NCBI GenBank assembly: GCA_041396125.1
Contig: JAWKZG010000002.1
Location: forward strand, 124,001 to 188,000
Reading direction: 5' to 3'
Source of the DNA: JAWKZG01 sp041396125
GTDB taxonomy: Bacteria; Pseudomonadota; Gammaproteobacteria; Competibacterales; Competibacteraceae
DNA length: 64,000 bases
Shown: piece by piece, positions 1 to 8,176 of the stretch
Position numbering within the stretch: position 1 is the stretch's first letter
Layout: every line of letters starts with the position of its first letter
Notes under the pieces: generated by a model
The model's database searches: none
The model's input: the letters and a program-made list of their open reading frames with translations, nothing else
Told to the model about the DNA's origin: nothing
Translations under genes and position numbers: made by a program

Positions 1-641
1 TGCCGGCTGCGCTCGCTCAGACGCAGGTGTATGGTCAGAATATCAGCCCGGCGCAGCAGTGCTTCCCGCGTGACATACTCCACACCGCAAGCCGCGGCCT
101 GTTCCGGGCGCAGATTTTGACTCCAGGCAATGCAGTGCATGCCAAAAGCCTGACCGATCGTTGCGACACGACTGCCCAGTCGGCCCAATCCCAGGATAGC
201 GAGGGTTTTACCGTGCAATTGCATGCCAAGCCGGGTCTGCCATTGACCGGTATGCAAGGCCTGATGGTCGTGTGGAATAGTGCGTGTCAAGGCCAAAATC
301 AGAGCCCAGGTGTGTTCGACTGTGGTATGCCCCAGCGATTCCGTGCCACATACCAATACGTTTTGTTTAGCCGCTGCGGCGACATCGATTGATGCGTTTT
401 TCGGGCCGGCGGTAACGAGCAATCTGAGTTTAGGCAGGCGTTGCAGCAAAGCTTGCGGAAAGGGTGTGCGTTCTCGCATCGCGCAAATAATCTCGAAGTC
501 GGCCAGCCGGGCAGCCAGAACGTCAAGGTCGCTGCAATGATCATGCAAACAGCTGACTGTAAACTCAGGCGGTAACCGGTGCCAGTCCGCCATTCGCAGA
601 GCGACCTTCTGGTAATCATCCAGCAGAGCAATTTTAGGCAT
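1..641 (-). CDS. D-2-hydroxyacid dehydrogenase, C-terminus cut by window edge
   Basis: NAD(P)-dependent 2-hydroxyacid dehydrogenase of the D-isomer family, which interconverts 2-keto acids and D-2-hydroxy acids in the cytoplasm. The visible 213 residues begin MPKIALLDDYQ and include the catalytic-domain segment LLVTAGPKNASIDVAAAA and the nucleotide-binding glycine loop ILGLGRLGSRVA (about residues 149-160), where the Rossmann domain starts. The catalytic Arg/Glu/His region lies beyond the left edge and cannot be checked. The frame is open from the ATG at 641 to base 1. It is divergent from the DUF3422 gene, with about 105 bases between them. The substrate cannot be told: SerA-like, hydroxypyruvate/glyoxylate reductase and formate-dehydrogenase-like members share this fold. 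Confidence 0.85.
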   Translation of the reverse strand, partial: MPKIALLDDYQKVALRMADWHRLPPEFTVSCLHDHCSDLDVLAARLADFEIICAMRERTPFPQALLQRLPKLRLLVTAGPKNASIDVAAAAKQNVLVCGTESLGHTTVEHTWALILALTRTIPHDHQALHTGQWQTRLGMQLHGKTLAILGLGRLGSRVATIGQAFGMHCIAWSQNLRPEQAAACGVEYVTREALLRRADILTIHLRLSERSR

Positions 642-746
642 GACGCTGTGTCCGTTGCAGTGCACAATAAGTACTGGGAAAACTGGCTGTCTGAGGCCGG
701 AGCCAGTATGCTGAAACTATTGTGCAATTTAGAGTAATAGCTATCA

Positions 747-2075
747 ATGATGACGCTAAGTGAGCATGAGCACAAGCAATGGGCGGTACCGGGGGTCAGC
801 GATCATCCGTTACGGGATCGCCTTACCAATGAGATTCACGCCCGGCCTTCTCTGGCTGTTAAAGCACCGCTTAAGGTAACGCATTTGGCGCTGCTGTCAG
901 GGGAGGGTGCCGGCGATAGTGAACGACGGCATCTGGCCGAATTATGTCAACGTTTCGGCGCGGCCGAGCCACCGCCGGAGGCCAATTACTGGCATGTCGA
1001 TCTGGGGCCGTTCAGGCTGAACTGGGAACGGCATACCGAGTTTTCGACCTATACTTTTCTACGCCAGGGCGTGTTTCAGGACCCTTTCAGAGAGCCCGTT
1101 ATTGAGCAGGTACCGCGGGACTGGCTGCGTCAACTGACCGGGCAGGTATTAGTCGCTATCCATTTAGCCATGGAGGTGAACGATGCGCCCAGGCGCAATA
1201 GTGAGGAGCTGAGTGCGCTGTTTGCTTCAGATAATATTGCCGCCAGCATGATGGCAGGCGGCGCGGCTGTGGCATGGAGCGATTTCCGTTTACAAGGTGA
1301 TGGTTATACCCGCTTTTATGTACGTGATCAGCAGCTCGGACCGCGCCAGGCGGGACGGTTGGTGCAGCGGTTGCTGGAAATAGAAACCTACCGGATGATG
1401 GCTCTGCTGGCCTTGCCTGTTGCGCGCGAGGTTGGCGCTGAAGTAAGCCAGGCCGAAAATGCGCTGATGCGTTTGACTGAGCAAATGGCAGACAGCGATA
1501 AGCTGCAAAATGAACATGTGCTGCTGGAACAGTTGACCAGCCTGGCCTCGGGCGTCGAGCGTTTGGCGGCGTCTAGCAGTTATCGTTTCAGCGCGGCGCG
1601 AGCTTATTATTTGCTGGTGCAGCGGCGTATTACGGAACTGCGCGAACAGCGTCTGCAGGGGCATGCGCCCATCCAGGAGTTTATGGAGCGGCGGCTTGCT
1701 CCGGCCATGCGAACCTGCGAATCGGTCAGTGAACGTATGACGCAATTGTCGGATCGCATATCGCGCGCCGCTAATTTGTTACGTACCCGGGTCGATGTTG
1801 CTCTGGAGCAGCAGAATCGGGATTTGCTCGAATCCATGGATCACCGGGCCAAGCTGCAATTGCGCTTGCAGGAAACGGTGGAAGGGCTGTCGGTAGTCGT
1901 GTTGAGTTATTATTTGGTTGGCCTGATCGGGTATTGCCTGAAAGCGCTTAAGGCCAGCGGTGTTGCCTTGGATCCTGAACTGCTGACAGGGGTGTCCGTA
2001 CCGGTGGTTTGTGCCGTAATATGGTTTGGCCTCAATAAAGTGCGGCGGATTTTGTTACGGGAGCATGGCCATTGA
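747..2075 (+). CDS. DUF3422 family membrane-anchored protein
   Basis: 442 residues matching the DUF3422 family, recognised by the N-terminal pattern DHPLRDRLTNEIHARPSLA, typical of these proteins. The family has no established function. The central part is helical and rich in Glu/Gln/Arg. The C-terminus holds two hydrophobic segments (about residues 380-400 and 415-432) separated by a short loop and followed by a basic tail, so the bulk of the protein is probably a soluble domain anchored at its C-terminus. Translation may start at 747 or at the adjacent ATG at 750; neither has a strong ribosome binding site. It stands alone between the divergent dehydrogenase and the Hpt gene. Confidence 0.85.
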   Translation: MMTLSEHEHKQWAVPGVSDHPLRDRLTNEIHARPSLAVKAPLKVTHLALLSGEGAGDSERRHLAELCQRFGAAEPPPEANYWHVDLGPFRLNWERHTEFSTYTFLRQGVFQDPFREPVIEQVPRDWLRQLTGQVLVAIHLAMEVNDAPRRNSEELSALFASDNIAASMMAGGAAVAWSDFRLQGDGYTRFYVRDQQLGPRQAGRLVQRLLEIETYRMMALLALPVAREVGAEVSQAENALMRLTEQMADSDKLQNEHVLLEQLTSLASGVERLAASSSYRFSAARAYYLLVQRRITELREQRLQGHAPIQEFMERRLAPAMRTCESVSERMTQLSDRISRAANLLRTRVDVALEQQNRDLLESMDHRAKLQLRLQETVEGLSVVVLSYYLVGLIGYCLKALKASGVALDPELLTGVSVPVVCAVIWFGLNKVRRILLREHGH

Positions 2076-2250
2076 CGCATGTGCTATCCGTTTGTTGGAA
2101 ACGATATGGAGCAGATGGGTATGCTATGATTCAGGACGTGTTACCCAATGACCGTATTTCATAGCCGGACTCCCACAGCAGGGCTAACTATTAATGCCTG
2201 CCAGCGGGAATTATCAATAAGCAGTGCTAAGCTATTTTTAAGAGGCGATT

Positions 2251-2613
2251 GTGTCTGATCAGATCAAACTGAACCAAGAAGCATTGGCTGAACTGCGTGA
2301 ATTGCAGCAGGAAACCGGCAGCGATTTATTACGGCAACTCCTGACCAGCTATCTAAACACAACCCCGGATTTGCTGGAAAATATCCGGCAAGGCGTGGCC
2401 CAACAGGATGCCAAGGCGGTTTATATGGCGGCCCACACCCTGAAATCAAGCAGCGCTTATGTGGGTGCCAGCATTCTGACGGAACTAGCCAAAGATCTGG
2501 AAGCGATAGGGCGTACGGGGAGCTTGCAGGGGGCGGAAGCGCTGGCGCAGGAAGTGGACGCGGTGTATCCACGCATAGAAGCTTTACTGCGGGCCGAAAT
2601 GGAGCGCGGCTAG
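2251..2613 (+). CDS. Orphan histidine phosphotransfer (Hpt) domain protein
   Basis: A 120-residue stand-alone Hpt protein that would relay phosphoryl groups between a hybrid sensor kinase and a response regulator. The phospho-acceptor motif AAHTLKSSSAYVGA is intact, with His62 and the usual Lys65-Ser66 following. The whole protein is predicted as a four-helix bundle with no other domain. The start is GTG at 2251, supported by an AAGAGG ribosome binding site about 6 bases upstream. No kinase or response regulator lies nearby, so its partners must be encoded elsewhere. Its stop is 14 bases from the stop of the convergent peptidase gene. Confidence 0.88.
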   Translation: MSDQIKLNQEALAELRELQQETGSDLLRQLLTSYLNTTPDLLENIRQGVAQQDAKAVYMAAHTLKSSSAYVGASILTELAKDLEAIGRTGSLQGAEALAQEVDAVYPRIEALLRAEMERG

Positions 2614-2627
2614 CCAGACTGATCCTG

Positions 2628-3569
2628 CTATGGATAGGCGGTGAGCATCATACCCGCCTGGGGTGACAGAGGTTTGCCGTCTTTGCCAGCGAATTCGAAG
2701 GGCGTTGAGCGCATATCCAGTCCCTGATTCAGCTGTATCACGAAGTGCAGGTGCGGGCCGGTAGAAAAACCTGTGTTACCGGATTTGCCGATGTGTTGTC
2801 CTCGTTTGACCCGTGTGCCTGGCGTCACGCGTGCTGATTCCAGCCGCAGGTGACCATACAACGCCATACTCCCATCATCATGCAGAATGCGGATCAGATT
2901 GGCCCTCTCCATAAATTTCTGACTGGCACCGCCACTGAAAAAATCATTGGCGACGTCCATCACGATACCCTCTCTTGCCGCGTAGATATCCGTGCCTTCC
3001 GGCAGGGCGATATCCACAGCATATTGACTGGAAGGGGTGTTATGCGTGTACGGGCCATTGAAACCCTGGCTAACAGGAAATGATGCGCCTGCTGCGAAGG
3101 GTACCCGGTAGGGTTGCTGGGGGCGATGAGTTGCCTTTGGATCGCCCAGCATGGCGCGGTACTGGGTGCGATACTGCCAGGTTTTGTTCGGTTGGCCGGG
3201 GCGCAGACTGACCGCCCGGATTTCACTCGCGCCGGGCACGATAAAGCGTTTTGGCAAGGCAGGATAACTTTCTATATTGAGTGCTTCAGCGAGTGAAATC
3301 TCGACTTCAACCGGGCCGAAGTACTCATTGACAATGTACAGCAGGGGTTCGGATTGTGCACCGCGTTGCCGCACTGACAGCTTGCTCGGGCGGGAACTGA
3401 TGTCGACCTGCTGGGTTTCAACGTTGGTCGCATTATCGCCGGGCGGTTTATCGGTAAACACCCAGTTGCCGCTGGCATCCTGATATTTGTACAACTTTTT
3501 GGCAGCTACCGGCGCAAGTGTAAAACTCATGGCCAGTAGCAGTAGAAAAAAACGTAGCAAGATGTGCAT
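2628..3569 (-). CDS. Secreted M23 (LytM) peptidase with DUF4124 domain
   Basis: A probable zinc endopeptidase acting on peptidoglycan crosslinks in the periplasm. It has 313 residues: signal peptide (about 1-23, ending PVAA), an N-terminal DUF4124-like domain (KLYKYQDASGNWVFTDKPP), a beta-rich middle, and a C-terminal M23 domain. The second zinc motif GPHLHF is present, as is GHLRLES. The first motif reads QYAVDIALPEG, so the Asp ligand is there but the canonical His four residues before it is Gln; a His lies about 10 residues before the Asp (YTHN), an arrangement I recall from other DUF4124-M23 proteins. The start is 4 bases after the GNAT stop, so it is probably the last gene of the dpp transcript. 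Confidence 0.85.
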   Translation of the reverse strand: MHILLRFFLLLLAMSFTLAPVAAKKLYKYQDASGNWVFTDKPPGDNATNVETQQVDISSRPSKLSVRQRGAQSEPLLYIVNEYFGPVEVEISLAEALNIESYPALPKRFIVPGASEIRAVSLRPGQPNKTWQYRTQYRAMLGDPKATHRPQQPYRVPFAAGASFPVSQGFNGPYTHNTPSSQYAVDIALPEGTDIYAAREGIVMDVANDFFSGGASQKFMERANLIRILHDDGSMALYGHLRLESARVTPGTRVKRGQHIGKSGNTGFSTGPHLHFVIQLNQGLDMRSTPFEFAGKDGKPLSPQAGMMLTAYP

Positions 3570-3573
3570 CGGA

Positions 3574-4134
3574 TTAACCTTTTGCGGGGGGCCAGGGTTC
3601 CGGCCAGGGGCCCAGGGGTTGATCGGGAAGCGTGCGCCGTTCGGTGATTTCCCGATAAATCCTAAAGCCGCGTGCCTGATAGTTCAATAAAGCGGCAGGA
3701 TGATCCAGCGTGCAGGTGTTGAGCCTGACGCGCCTGGCGGACATGGACCAAGCCTGTTCAATGGCCGCTGTCAGCAAATAACCACCCAGACGCTGACCGG
3801 TGAACTGTGGCATCAAGCCAAAATAACATATCATGACATTGTCGTTGATTTGCTGTTCCAGTTCGAAATAACCCGCTGGTGTATCCGCCACGTACAACAC
3901 CCAGGTTTGTACGGTGGGTTGTTCCAGCCAGTGCTGCCACTGTGCATAGCTCCATTGCAAACGATCCAGCCAATACCAGTTAGCGCCTACCGCTGTATAC
4001 AGGAAGCGATTGAATTCAGGGGAGGGTAACTGTGCCCGGCGTAGCGCCAGATCATCCCGCGGCGGGCAGACAGGCTGTAAGTGCTCGGGGCGGGTCATTT
4101 CCAAAAAATAAACGGTGACCAGTTCTTTTCTCAT
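3574..4134 (-). CDS. GNAT family N-acetyltransferase
   Basis: 186-residue acyl-CoA N-acetyltransferase. The acetyl-CoA loop is visible as QFTGQRLGGYLLTAAIEQ (about residues 110-127), preceded by the central strand with VMICYFGLMP and followed by the C-terminal ARGFRIYREI element typical of the fold. The acceptor substrate is unknown. The ATG overlaps the dppF stop by 4 bases (ATGA), and the M23 peptidase gene follows 4 bases after its stop. This tight packing indicates co-transcription with dppABCDF, so it may modify an imported peptide or amino acid, which is inference only. Confidence 0.85.
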   Translation of the reverse strand: MRKELVTVYFLEMTRPEHLQPVCPPRDDLALRRAQLPSPEFNRFLYTAVGANWYWLDRLQWSYAQWQHWLEQPTVQTWVLYVADTPAGYFELEQQINDNVMICYFGLMPQFTGQRLGGYLLTAAIEQAWSMSARRVRLNTCTLDHPAALLNYQARGFRIYREITERRTLPDQPLGPWPEPWPPAKG

Positions 4135-5123
4135 GCCACTTTAGGGGGGATGGATAAACGATTTTCCTGCACCGCATGACACGCTACAACGCTGGATTCA
4201 GCAGGCAGCAGCACCGGTAGCTCACGCTTGCAGCGTTCGTCAGAATACGGGCAGCGCGGATGGAACAGACAGCCCGAAGGCGGATTAAGCGGCGAGGGCA
4301 GTTCGCCTGCCAGTCGAATGCGCTGGCGTTTGCGGGTTGGATCGGCGATCGGTGTAGCCGATAGCAGGGCCTGTGTATAAGGATGTCTCGGATGCTCGAA
4401 CAGTTCCTTGCGGCTGGCGTGTTCAACCACCCGACCGAGGTACATGACGGCGACTTCATTGGCGATATGGCGAACCACGCTCAGATCGTGTGAAATGAAC
4501 AGGTAAGCCAGGTTGAATTCATCCTGCAGATCAGCCAGCAGGTTCAGCACTTGGGCCTGGATGGAGACATCCAGTGCTGAGACCGGTTCGTCCAGCACCA
4601 GAATTTTCGGGTTCAGCATCAGGGCGCGGGCGATGGCAATGCGCTGGCGCTGGCCGCCGGAGAACATATGGGGATAGCGATTGTAGTGCTCCGGACGCAA
4701 ACCGACTTTGGCCATCATTTCGCGACTGACTGCGCGGCGTTCCGAAGCACTCATGGTTTTATTGATGACCAGAGGCTCTTCGAGGATAGCGCCGATTTTT
4801 TTACGCGGATTGAGTGAACCAAAAGGGTTTTGGAACACGATCTGCACCGCCTGACGCAGTTGCCGGCGGCCTTCTTCGCTCAGCTCGGCGACATCCTGCC
4901 CGGCGATTACAAGACGCCCCGCACTCGGTTGCTCAATCAGTGTTACCAGCCGGGCCAGGGTAGACTTCCCGCAGCCTGATTCACCCACGACGGCCAGTGT
5001 TTTACCGGGATACAAGGCAAAACTGGCCTGACTGAGTGCCCGCACGGTGGCCGTTTGTCCCAGCCAGCCGCGCTTGATCTCGTAAAAACGCGCCAGATCT
5101 TCGGCTTGCAGTACCACACTCAT
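4131..5123 (-). CDS. dppF: Dipeptide ABC transporter ATPase DppF
   Basis: 330-residue ATPase of the peptide/nickel (DppF/OppF) branch, powering dipeptide import at the inner membrane together with DppD. Visible motifs are Walker A GESGCGKST (about residues 47-55), signature FSGGQRQRIAIARAL, Walker B ILVLDEPVSALD, H-loop LFISHDLSVV, and the C-terminal oligopeptide-transporter extension with cysteines in GCLFHPRCPYSDERC, a usual iron-sulfur or structural motif in this branch. It overlaps dppD upstream and the GNAT gene downstream by 4 bases each, so translation is probably coupled. No truncation. Confidence 0.95.
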   Translation of the reverse strand: MSVVLQAEDLARFYEIKRGWLGQTATVRALSQASFALYPGKTLAVVGESGCGKSTLARLVTLIEQPSAGRLVIAGQDVAELSEEGRRQLRQAVQIVFQNPFGSLNPRKKIGAILEEPLVINKTMSASERRAVSREMMAKVGLRPEHYNRYPHMFSGGQRQRIAIARALMLNPKILVLDEPVSALDVSIQAQVLNLLADLQDEFNLAYLFISHDLSVVRHIANEVAVMYLGRVVEHASRKELFEHPRHPYTQALLSATPIADPTRKRQRIRLAGELPSPLNPPSGCLFHPRCPYSDERCKRELPVLLPAESSVVACHAVQENRLSIPPKVA

Positions 5124-6103
5124 GTTTCAGTGCTCATCATTGTCGGTGTATTCAGGGGATAGTGGCATAAAGCAGCGCCCAGGCGTTCGCTGGCCGGATG
5201 CGGCGCTTCATTCTGGCAGCGCGTATCAGCGTAGCGGCAGCGCGGATGAAACAGGCAGCCGCGGGGCCGGTCCAGCTGACCGGGTACAACCCCGGGAATC
5301 GAAGGCAGTCGGCCACCCTGGGCGCGCTCCGGCAGGGCATTCAGCAAGGCTTCGGTATAGGGATGGCGGGGGTGTGTAAACAGCTCCACCACCGGCTGCC
5401 GTTCGACCTGCTGGCCGGCATACTGCACCACCACGCGCTGGGCGGTTTCCGCAACCACGCCCATATCATGAGTGATCAGCACCAAAGCCATGCCCTGTTC
5501 ACGTTGCAACCCGGTGAGCAATTCCAGAATCTGCGCCTGAATAGTCACATCGAGCGCTGTTGTTGGCTCGTCGGCGATCAGCAGTTGCGGGCGGCAGGCA
5601 ATAGCCATGGCGATCATGACCCGCTGACTCATACCGCCGGACAACTGATGCGGAAAAGCCCGCAGGCGACTGGCAGGATCGGGTATGCCGACCTGATCCA
5701 GCAGTTCCAGGGCACGTCGACGGCGATCACCCCGACTGCCACCCAAATGTACTTTAATGGCTTCGGTAAGCTGGAAGCCTACTGTAAAACAAGGGTTCAG
5801 GCTGCTCATCGGCTCCTGAAAAATCATGGCCATTTCTTTGCCGATGATCTGGCGCCGCTGGTCGGGAGCGATAGTTAATAAGTCACGGCCGGCAAACTGC
5901 AGCTGTTCAGCGCTGACCTTGGCGGTCCAGGGCAGCAGACCCATAATAGCCAGCATAGCAACGGACTTGCCGGAACCGGATTCACCAACAATGGCAACGA
6001 TCTCACTCTGGTCGACGTCCAGATCTATCTTGTCCACGGCACGGAACAAGCCGTGCGCAGTCTGGAATTCAACTGTCAGTTTGCGGATTTCGAGCAGGCT
6101 CAT
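5120..6103 (-). CDS. dppD: Dipeptide ABC transporter ATPase DppD
   Basis: 327-residue partner ATPase of DppF. Walker A GESGSGKS (about residues 40-47), signature LSGGMSQRVMIAMA, Walker B LLIADEPTTALD, switch His in LITHDMGVV, and a C-terminal cysteine-bearing extension (GCLFHPRCRYADTRC). The frame is open upstream to 6127, but the ATG at 6103 is preferred: it has a GGGAG ribosome binding site at 6109-6113 and starts with MSLLEIRKLTVEF, the normal N-terminus of the family. It lies about 30 bases after dppC and overlaps dppF by 4 bases. Confidence 0.95.
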   Translation of the reverse strand: MSLLEIRKLTVEFQTAHGLFRAVDKIDLDVDQSEIVAIVGESGSGKSVAMLAIMGLLPWTAKVSAEQLQFAGRDLLTIAPDQRRQIIGKEMAMIFQEPMSSLNPCFTVGFQLTEAIKVHLGGSRGDRRRRALELLDQVGIPDPASRLRAFPHQLSGGMSQRVMIAMAIACRPQLLIADEPTTALDVTIQAQILELLTGLQREQGMALVLITHDMGVVAETAQRVVVQYAGQQVERQPVVELFTHPRHPYTEALLNALPERAQGGRLPSIPGVVPGQLDRPRGCLFHPRCRYADTRCQNEAPHPASERLGAALCHYPLNTPTMMSTET

Positions 6104-6134
6104 AGCGCTCTCCCGTTGATCTTGCACATAGTCT

Positions 6135-7040
6135 CTAAGAACGCTTCAGTTTTGGGTCCAGGGCGTCTCTTAGCCCGTCTCCCATCAGATTGATCGACAG
6201 CACGGTGATCAGGATGGCCAATCCCGGAAATGTGACTGCCCACCAGGCGCGCAGGATCAGATCGCGTGAGTCTGCCAGCAAGGTTCCCCATTCCGGGGTT
6301 GGTGGTTGTGCGCCCATGCCCAGAAAGCCTAATGCGGCCGCATCCAGAATGGCGGTCGAAAAACTCAGGGTGGCCTGTACGATTAAAGGTGCGGTGCAGT
6401 TGGGCAGTACGGTTAAAAACATCAGGCGAGGCAGTTTGGCACCTGCTACCCGGCTGGCGATGACATATTCCTTGTTCAGCTCACTGAGTACCGAGGCCCG
6501 GGTCAGACGTACAAAATGCGGCAGAATAACCACGGCAACGGCGATCATGGCGTTTTCCAGACTGGGGCCGAGAACGGCGACCAGCACCAGTGCCAGTAAC
6601 AGGCTGGGAAAAGACAGAATAATATCCATCAGCCGCATAATAATAGTGCCAACTATACCCTGCGAAAAGCCCGCGACCAGGCCCAGTACTATACCGGCGC
6701 TCAACGACAGTACCACCACGATGCAGCCGATCAGCAGTGAATAGCGTGCTCCGAAGATCAGTCGTGACAGCATATCCCGTCCAACCGGGTCGGTTCCCAG
6801 CGGAAATGCCCAGTCGCCGCCTTCCTGCCAGGCTGGCGGCGTTAACAGGTGATCGCGATATTGTTCGATAGGTGAATGCGGCGCGATAAAGTTGGCAAAA
6901 ATCGCGGTCAGTACGACCAGAACGATGATGCAAAGCCCGATCACGGCGCCCCGGTTTTCCGAAAAATAAAACCAGAACTCTGCCAGGACCTGGGCGAGCG
7001 GATTATCGGAACTTGCTTGCGTATCGGCGGTATCGGACAT
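6135..7040 (-). CDS. dppC: Dipeptide ABC transporter permease DppC
   Basis: 301-residue inner-membrane permease of the dipeptide importer. It has an N-terminal cytoplasmic stretch, a first membrane helix (VIGLCIIVLVVLTAIFANFI), the conserved post-helix loop ending FPLGTDPVGRDMLSRL, and five further helices. The cytoplasmic EAA loop that contacts the ATPases is visible as YVIASRVAGAKLPRLMFLTV. It ends with a short basic tail as usual. It sits between dppB (about 48 bases upstream) and dppD and forms the translocation pore with DppB. Confidence 0.95.
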   Translation of the reverse strand: MSDTADTQASSDNPLAQVLAEFWFYFSENRGAVIGLCIIVLVVLTAIFANFIAPHSPIEQYRDHLLTPPAWQEGGDWAFPLGTDPVGRDMLSRLIFGARYSLLIGCIVVVLSLSAGIVLGLVAGFSQGIVGTIIMRLMDIILSFPSLLLALVLVAVLGPSLENAMIAVAVVILPHFVRLTRASVLSELNKEYVIASRVAGAKLPRLMFLTVLPNCTAPLIVQATLSFSTAILDAAALGFLGMGAQPPTPEWGTLLADSRDLILRAWWAVTFPGLAILITVLSINLMGDGLRDALDPKLKRS

Positions 7041-7088
7041 AGTGAGTCAGCCGTTGTGTGGCAGTTGGAGTGAACCTGAAGCTGTTGC

Positions 7089-8099
7089 TTATCGCGTATG
7101 GCGAATGCGTGGGTTAATCAGACCGTACAGCAGATCAACCAGCAGATTGACGATCATGACAATCGCGGCGATCAGCAGCAGGCCACCCTGCACGGCAGGA
7201 TAATCGCGCCGGCTGATTGACTCAACCATCCATTTCCCAATACCCGGCCAGGCGAAAATGGTCTCGGTCAGGACAGCGCCACCGAGCAAGACCCCGACTT
7301 GCAGCCCGATCACGGTGACTACCGGAATCAGGGCGTTGCGCAGGGCATGCAGGCCAATAACCCGCTGCGGCGGCAGGCCTTTGGCACGGGCTGTGCGGAC
7401 GTAGTCCTCGCTGAGCACTTCCAGCATGGCAGAACGGGTCTGGCGGGCGATGACGGCCATCGGAATCGTGCCCAGCACGATAGTTGGCAAAATCAAATGG
7501 CTTAAGGCCGAGCTGAAAGCGCCTTTCTGACCGGAGAGCCAGGAATCGATCAGCATAAATCCGGTAACAGGTTCAAAGTAATACAATAAGGAAATTCGCC
7601 CCGAAACGGGTGTCCAGCCGAGAATCCCTGAAAACAGGAAAATGAGCAGAATACCCCACCAGAAAATAGGCATGGAATAGCCGGTCAGTGACAGTGTCAT
7701 CACGCCATGATCCAGTATCGAACCCTGCCGTACGGCTGCGAGCATGCCCATTGGCAGACCGATTGTCACCGCCAGAATAATCGCACACAGTGATAACTCC
7801 AGCGTGGCCGGAAACAGCGTCATGAACTCATCCAGAATCGGTTTCTTGGTATAGAAGGATTGCCCCAGATCACCGTCCGCCAGATGCCCCAGATAGCGCA
7901 GGTACTGTTGCCAGACAGGCAGATCCAGCCCCATCTGCTGTTTAAGCTCTTCGTAGCGTGCGGGGTCAACACCGCGCTCGCCGGCCATCATCAGAATGGG
8001 ATCACCGGGGATGATATGAATCAAGGCAAAAGCCGCGATAGTGACACCGAGAAAAGTCGGAATCAGTAAACCGATGCGGGTGAGTAAAAAGCGAAGCAT
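7089..8099 (-). CDS. dppB: Dipeptide ABC transporter permease DppB
   Basis: 336-residue permease forming the membrane channel with DppC. It starts with the family N-terminus MLRFLLTRIGLLIPTFLGVT and contains the periplasmic loop with DLPVWQQYLRYLGHLADGDLGQS and the EAA loop DYVRTARAKGLPPQRVIGLH. Six membrane helices are evident. The length matches E. coli DppB closely. The gene lies 77 bases downstream of dppA, separated by a strong hairpin that probably reduces its expression relative to the binding protein. Confidence 0.95.
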   Translation of the reverse strand: MLRFLLTRIGLLIPTFLGVTIAAFALIHIIPGDPILMMAGERGVDPARYEELKQQMGLDLPVWQQYLRYLGHLADGDLGQSFYTKKPILDEFMTLFPATLELSLCAIILAVTIGLPMGMLAAVRQGSILDHGVMTLSLTGYSMPIFWWGILLIFLFSGILGWTPVSGRISLLYYFEPVTGFMLIDSWLSGQKGAFSSALSHLILPTIVLGTIPMAVIARQTRSAMLEVLSEDYVRTARAKGLPPQRVIGLHALRNALIPVVTVIGLQVGVLLGGAVLTETIFAWPGIGKWMVESISRRDYPAVQGGLLLIAAIVMIVNLLVDLLYGLINPRIRHTR

Positions 8100-8117
8100 A
8101 AGGTTTTTATAAGCAGC

Positions 8118-8139
8118 AAGAGGGGCGTTAGCCCCTCTT
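8118..8139 (-). terminator. Intercistronic hairpin between dppA and dppB
   Basis: Perfect 9-bp stem (AAGAGGGGC / GCCCCTCTT) with a 4-base loop, between the dppA stop and dppB start. Read along the operon (minus strand) it is followed by a weakly U-rich stretch, so I read it as a leaky terminator or an RNA-stabilising element that keeps DppA in excess over the permeases. On the plus strand a T-run follows it, but no plus-strand gene needs it. Confidence 0.65.
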
Positions 8140-8176
8140 TTTATTTTGTGGTCGGAAAGACCCGTTTAAAATCCAA

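Noticed and set aside
2628..3569. M23 peptidase judged inactive for lack of the first His
   Set aside because: The Asp and HLH motifs are intact and a nearby His could take the role, an arrangement I recall in the same subfamily.
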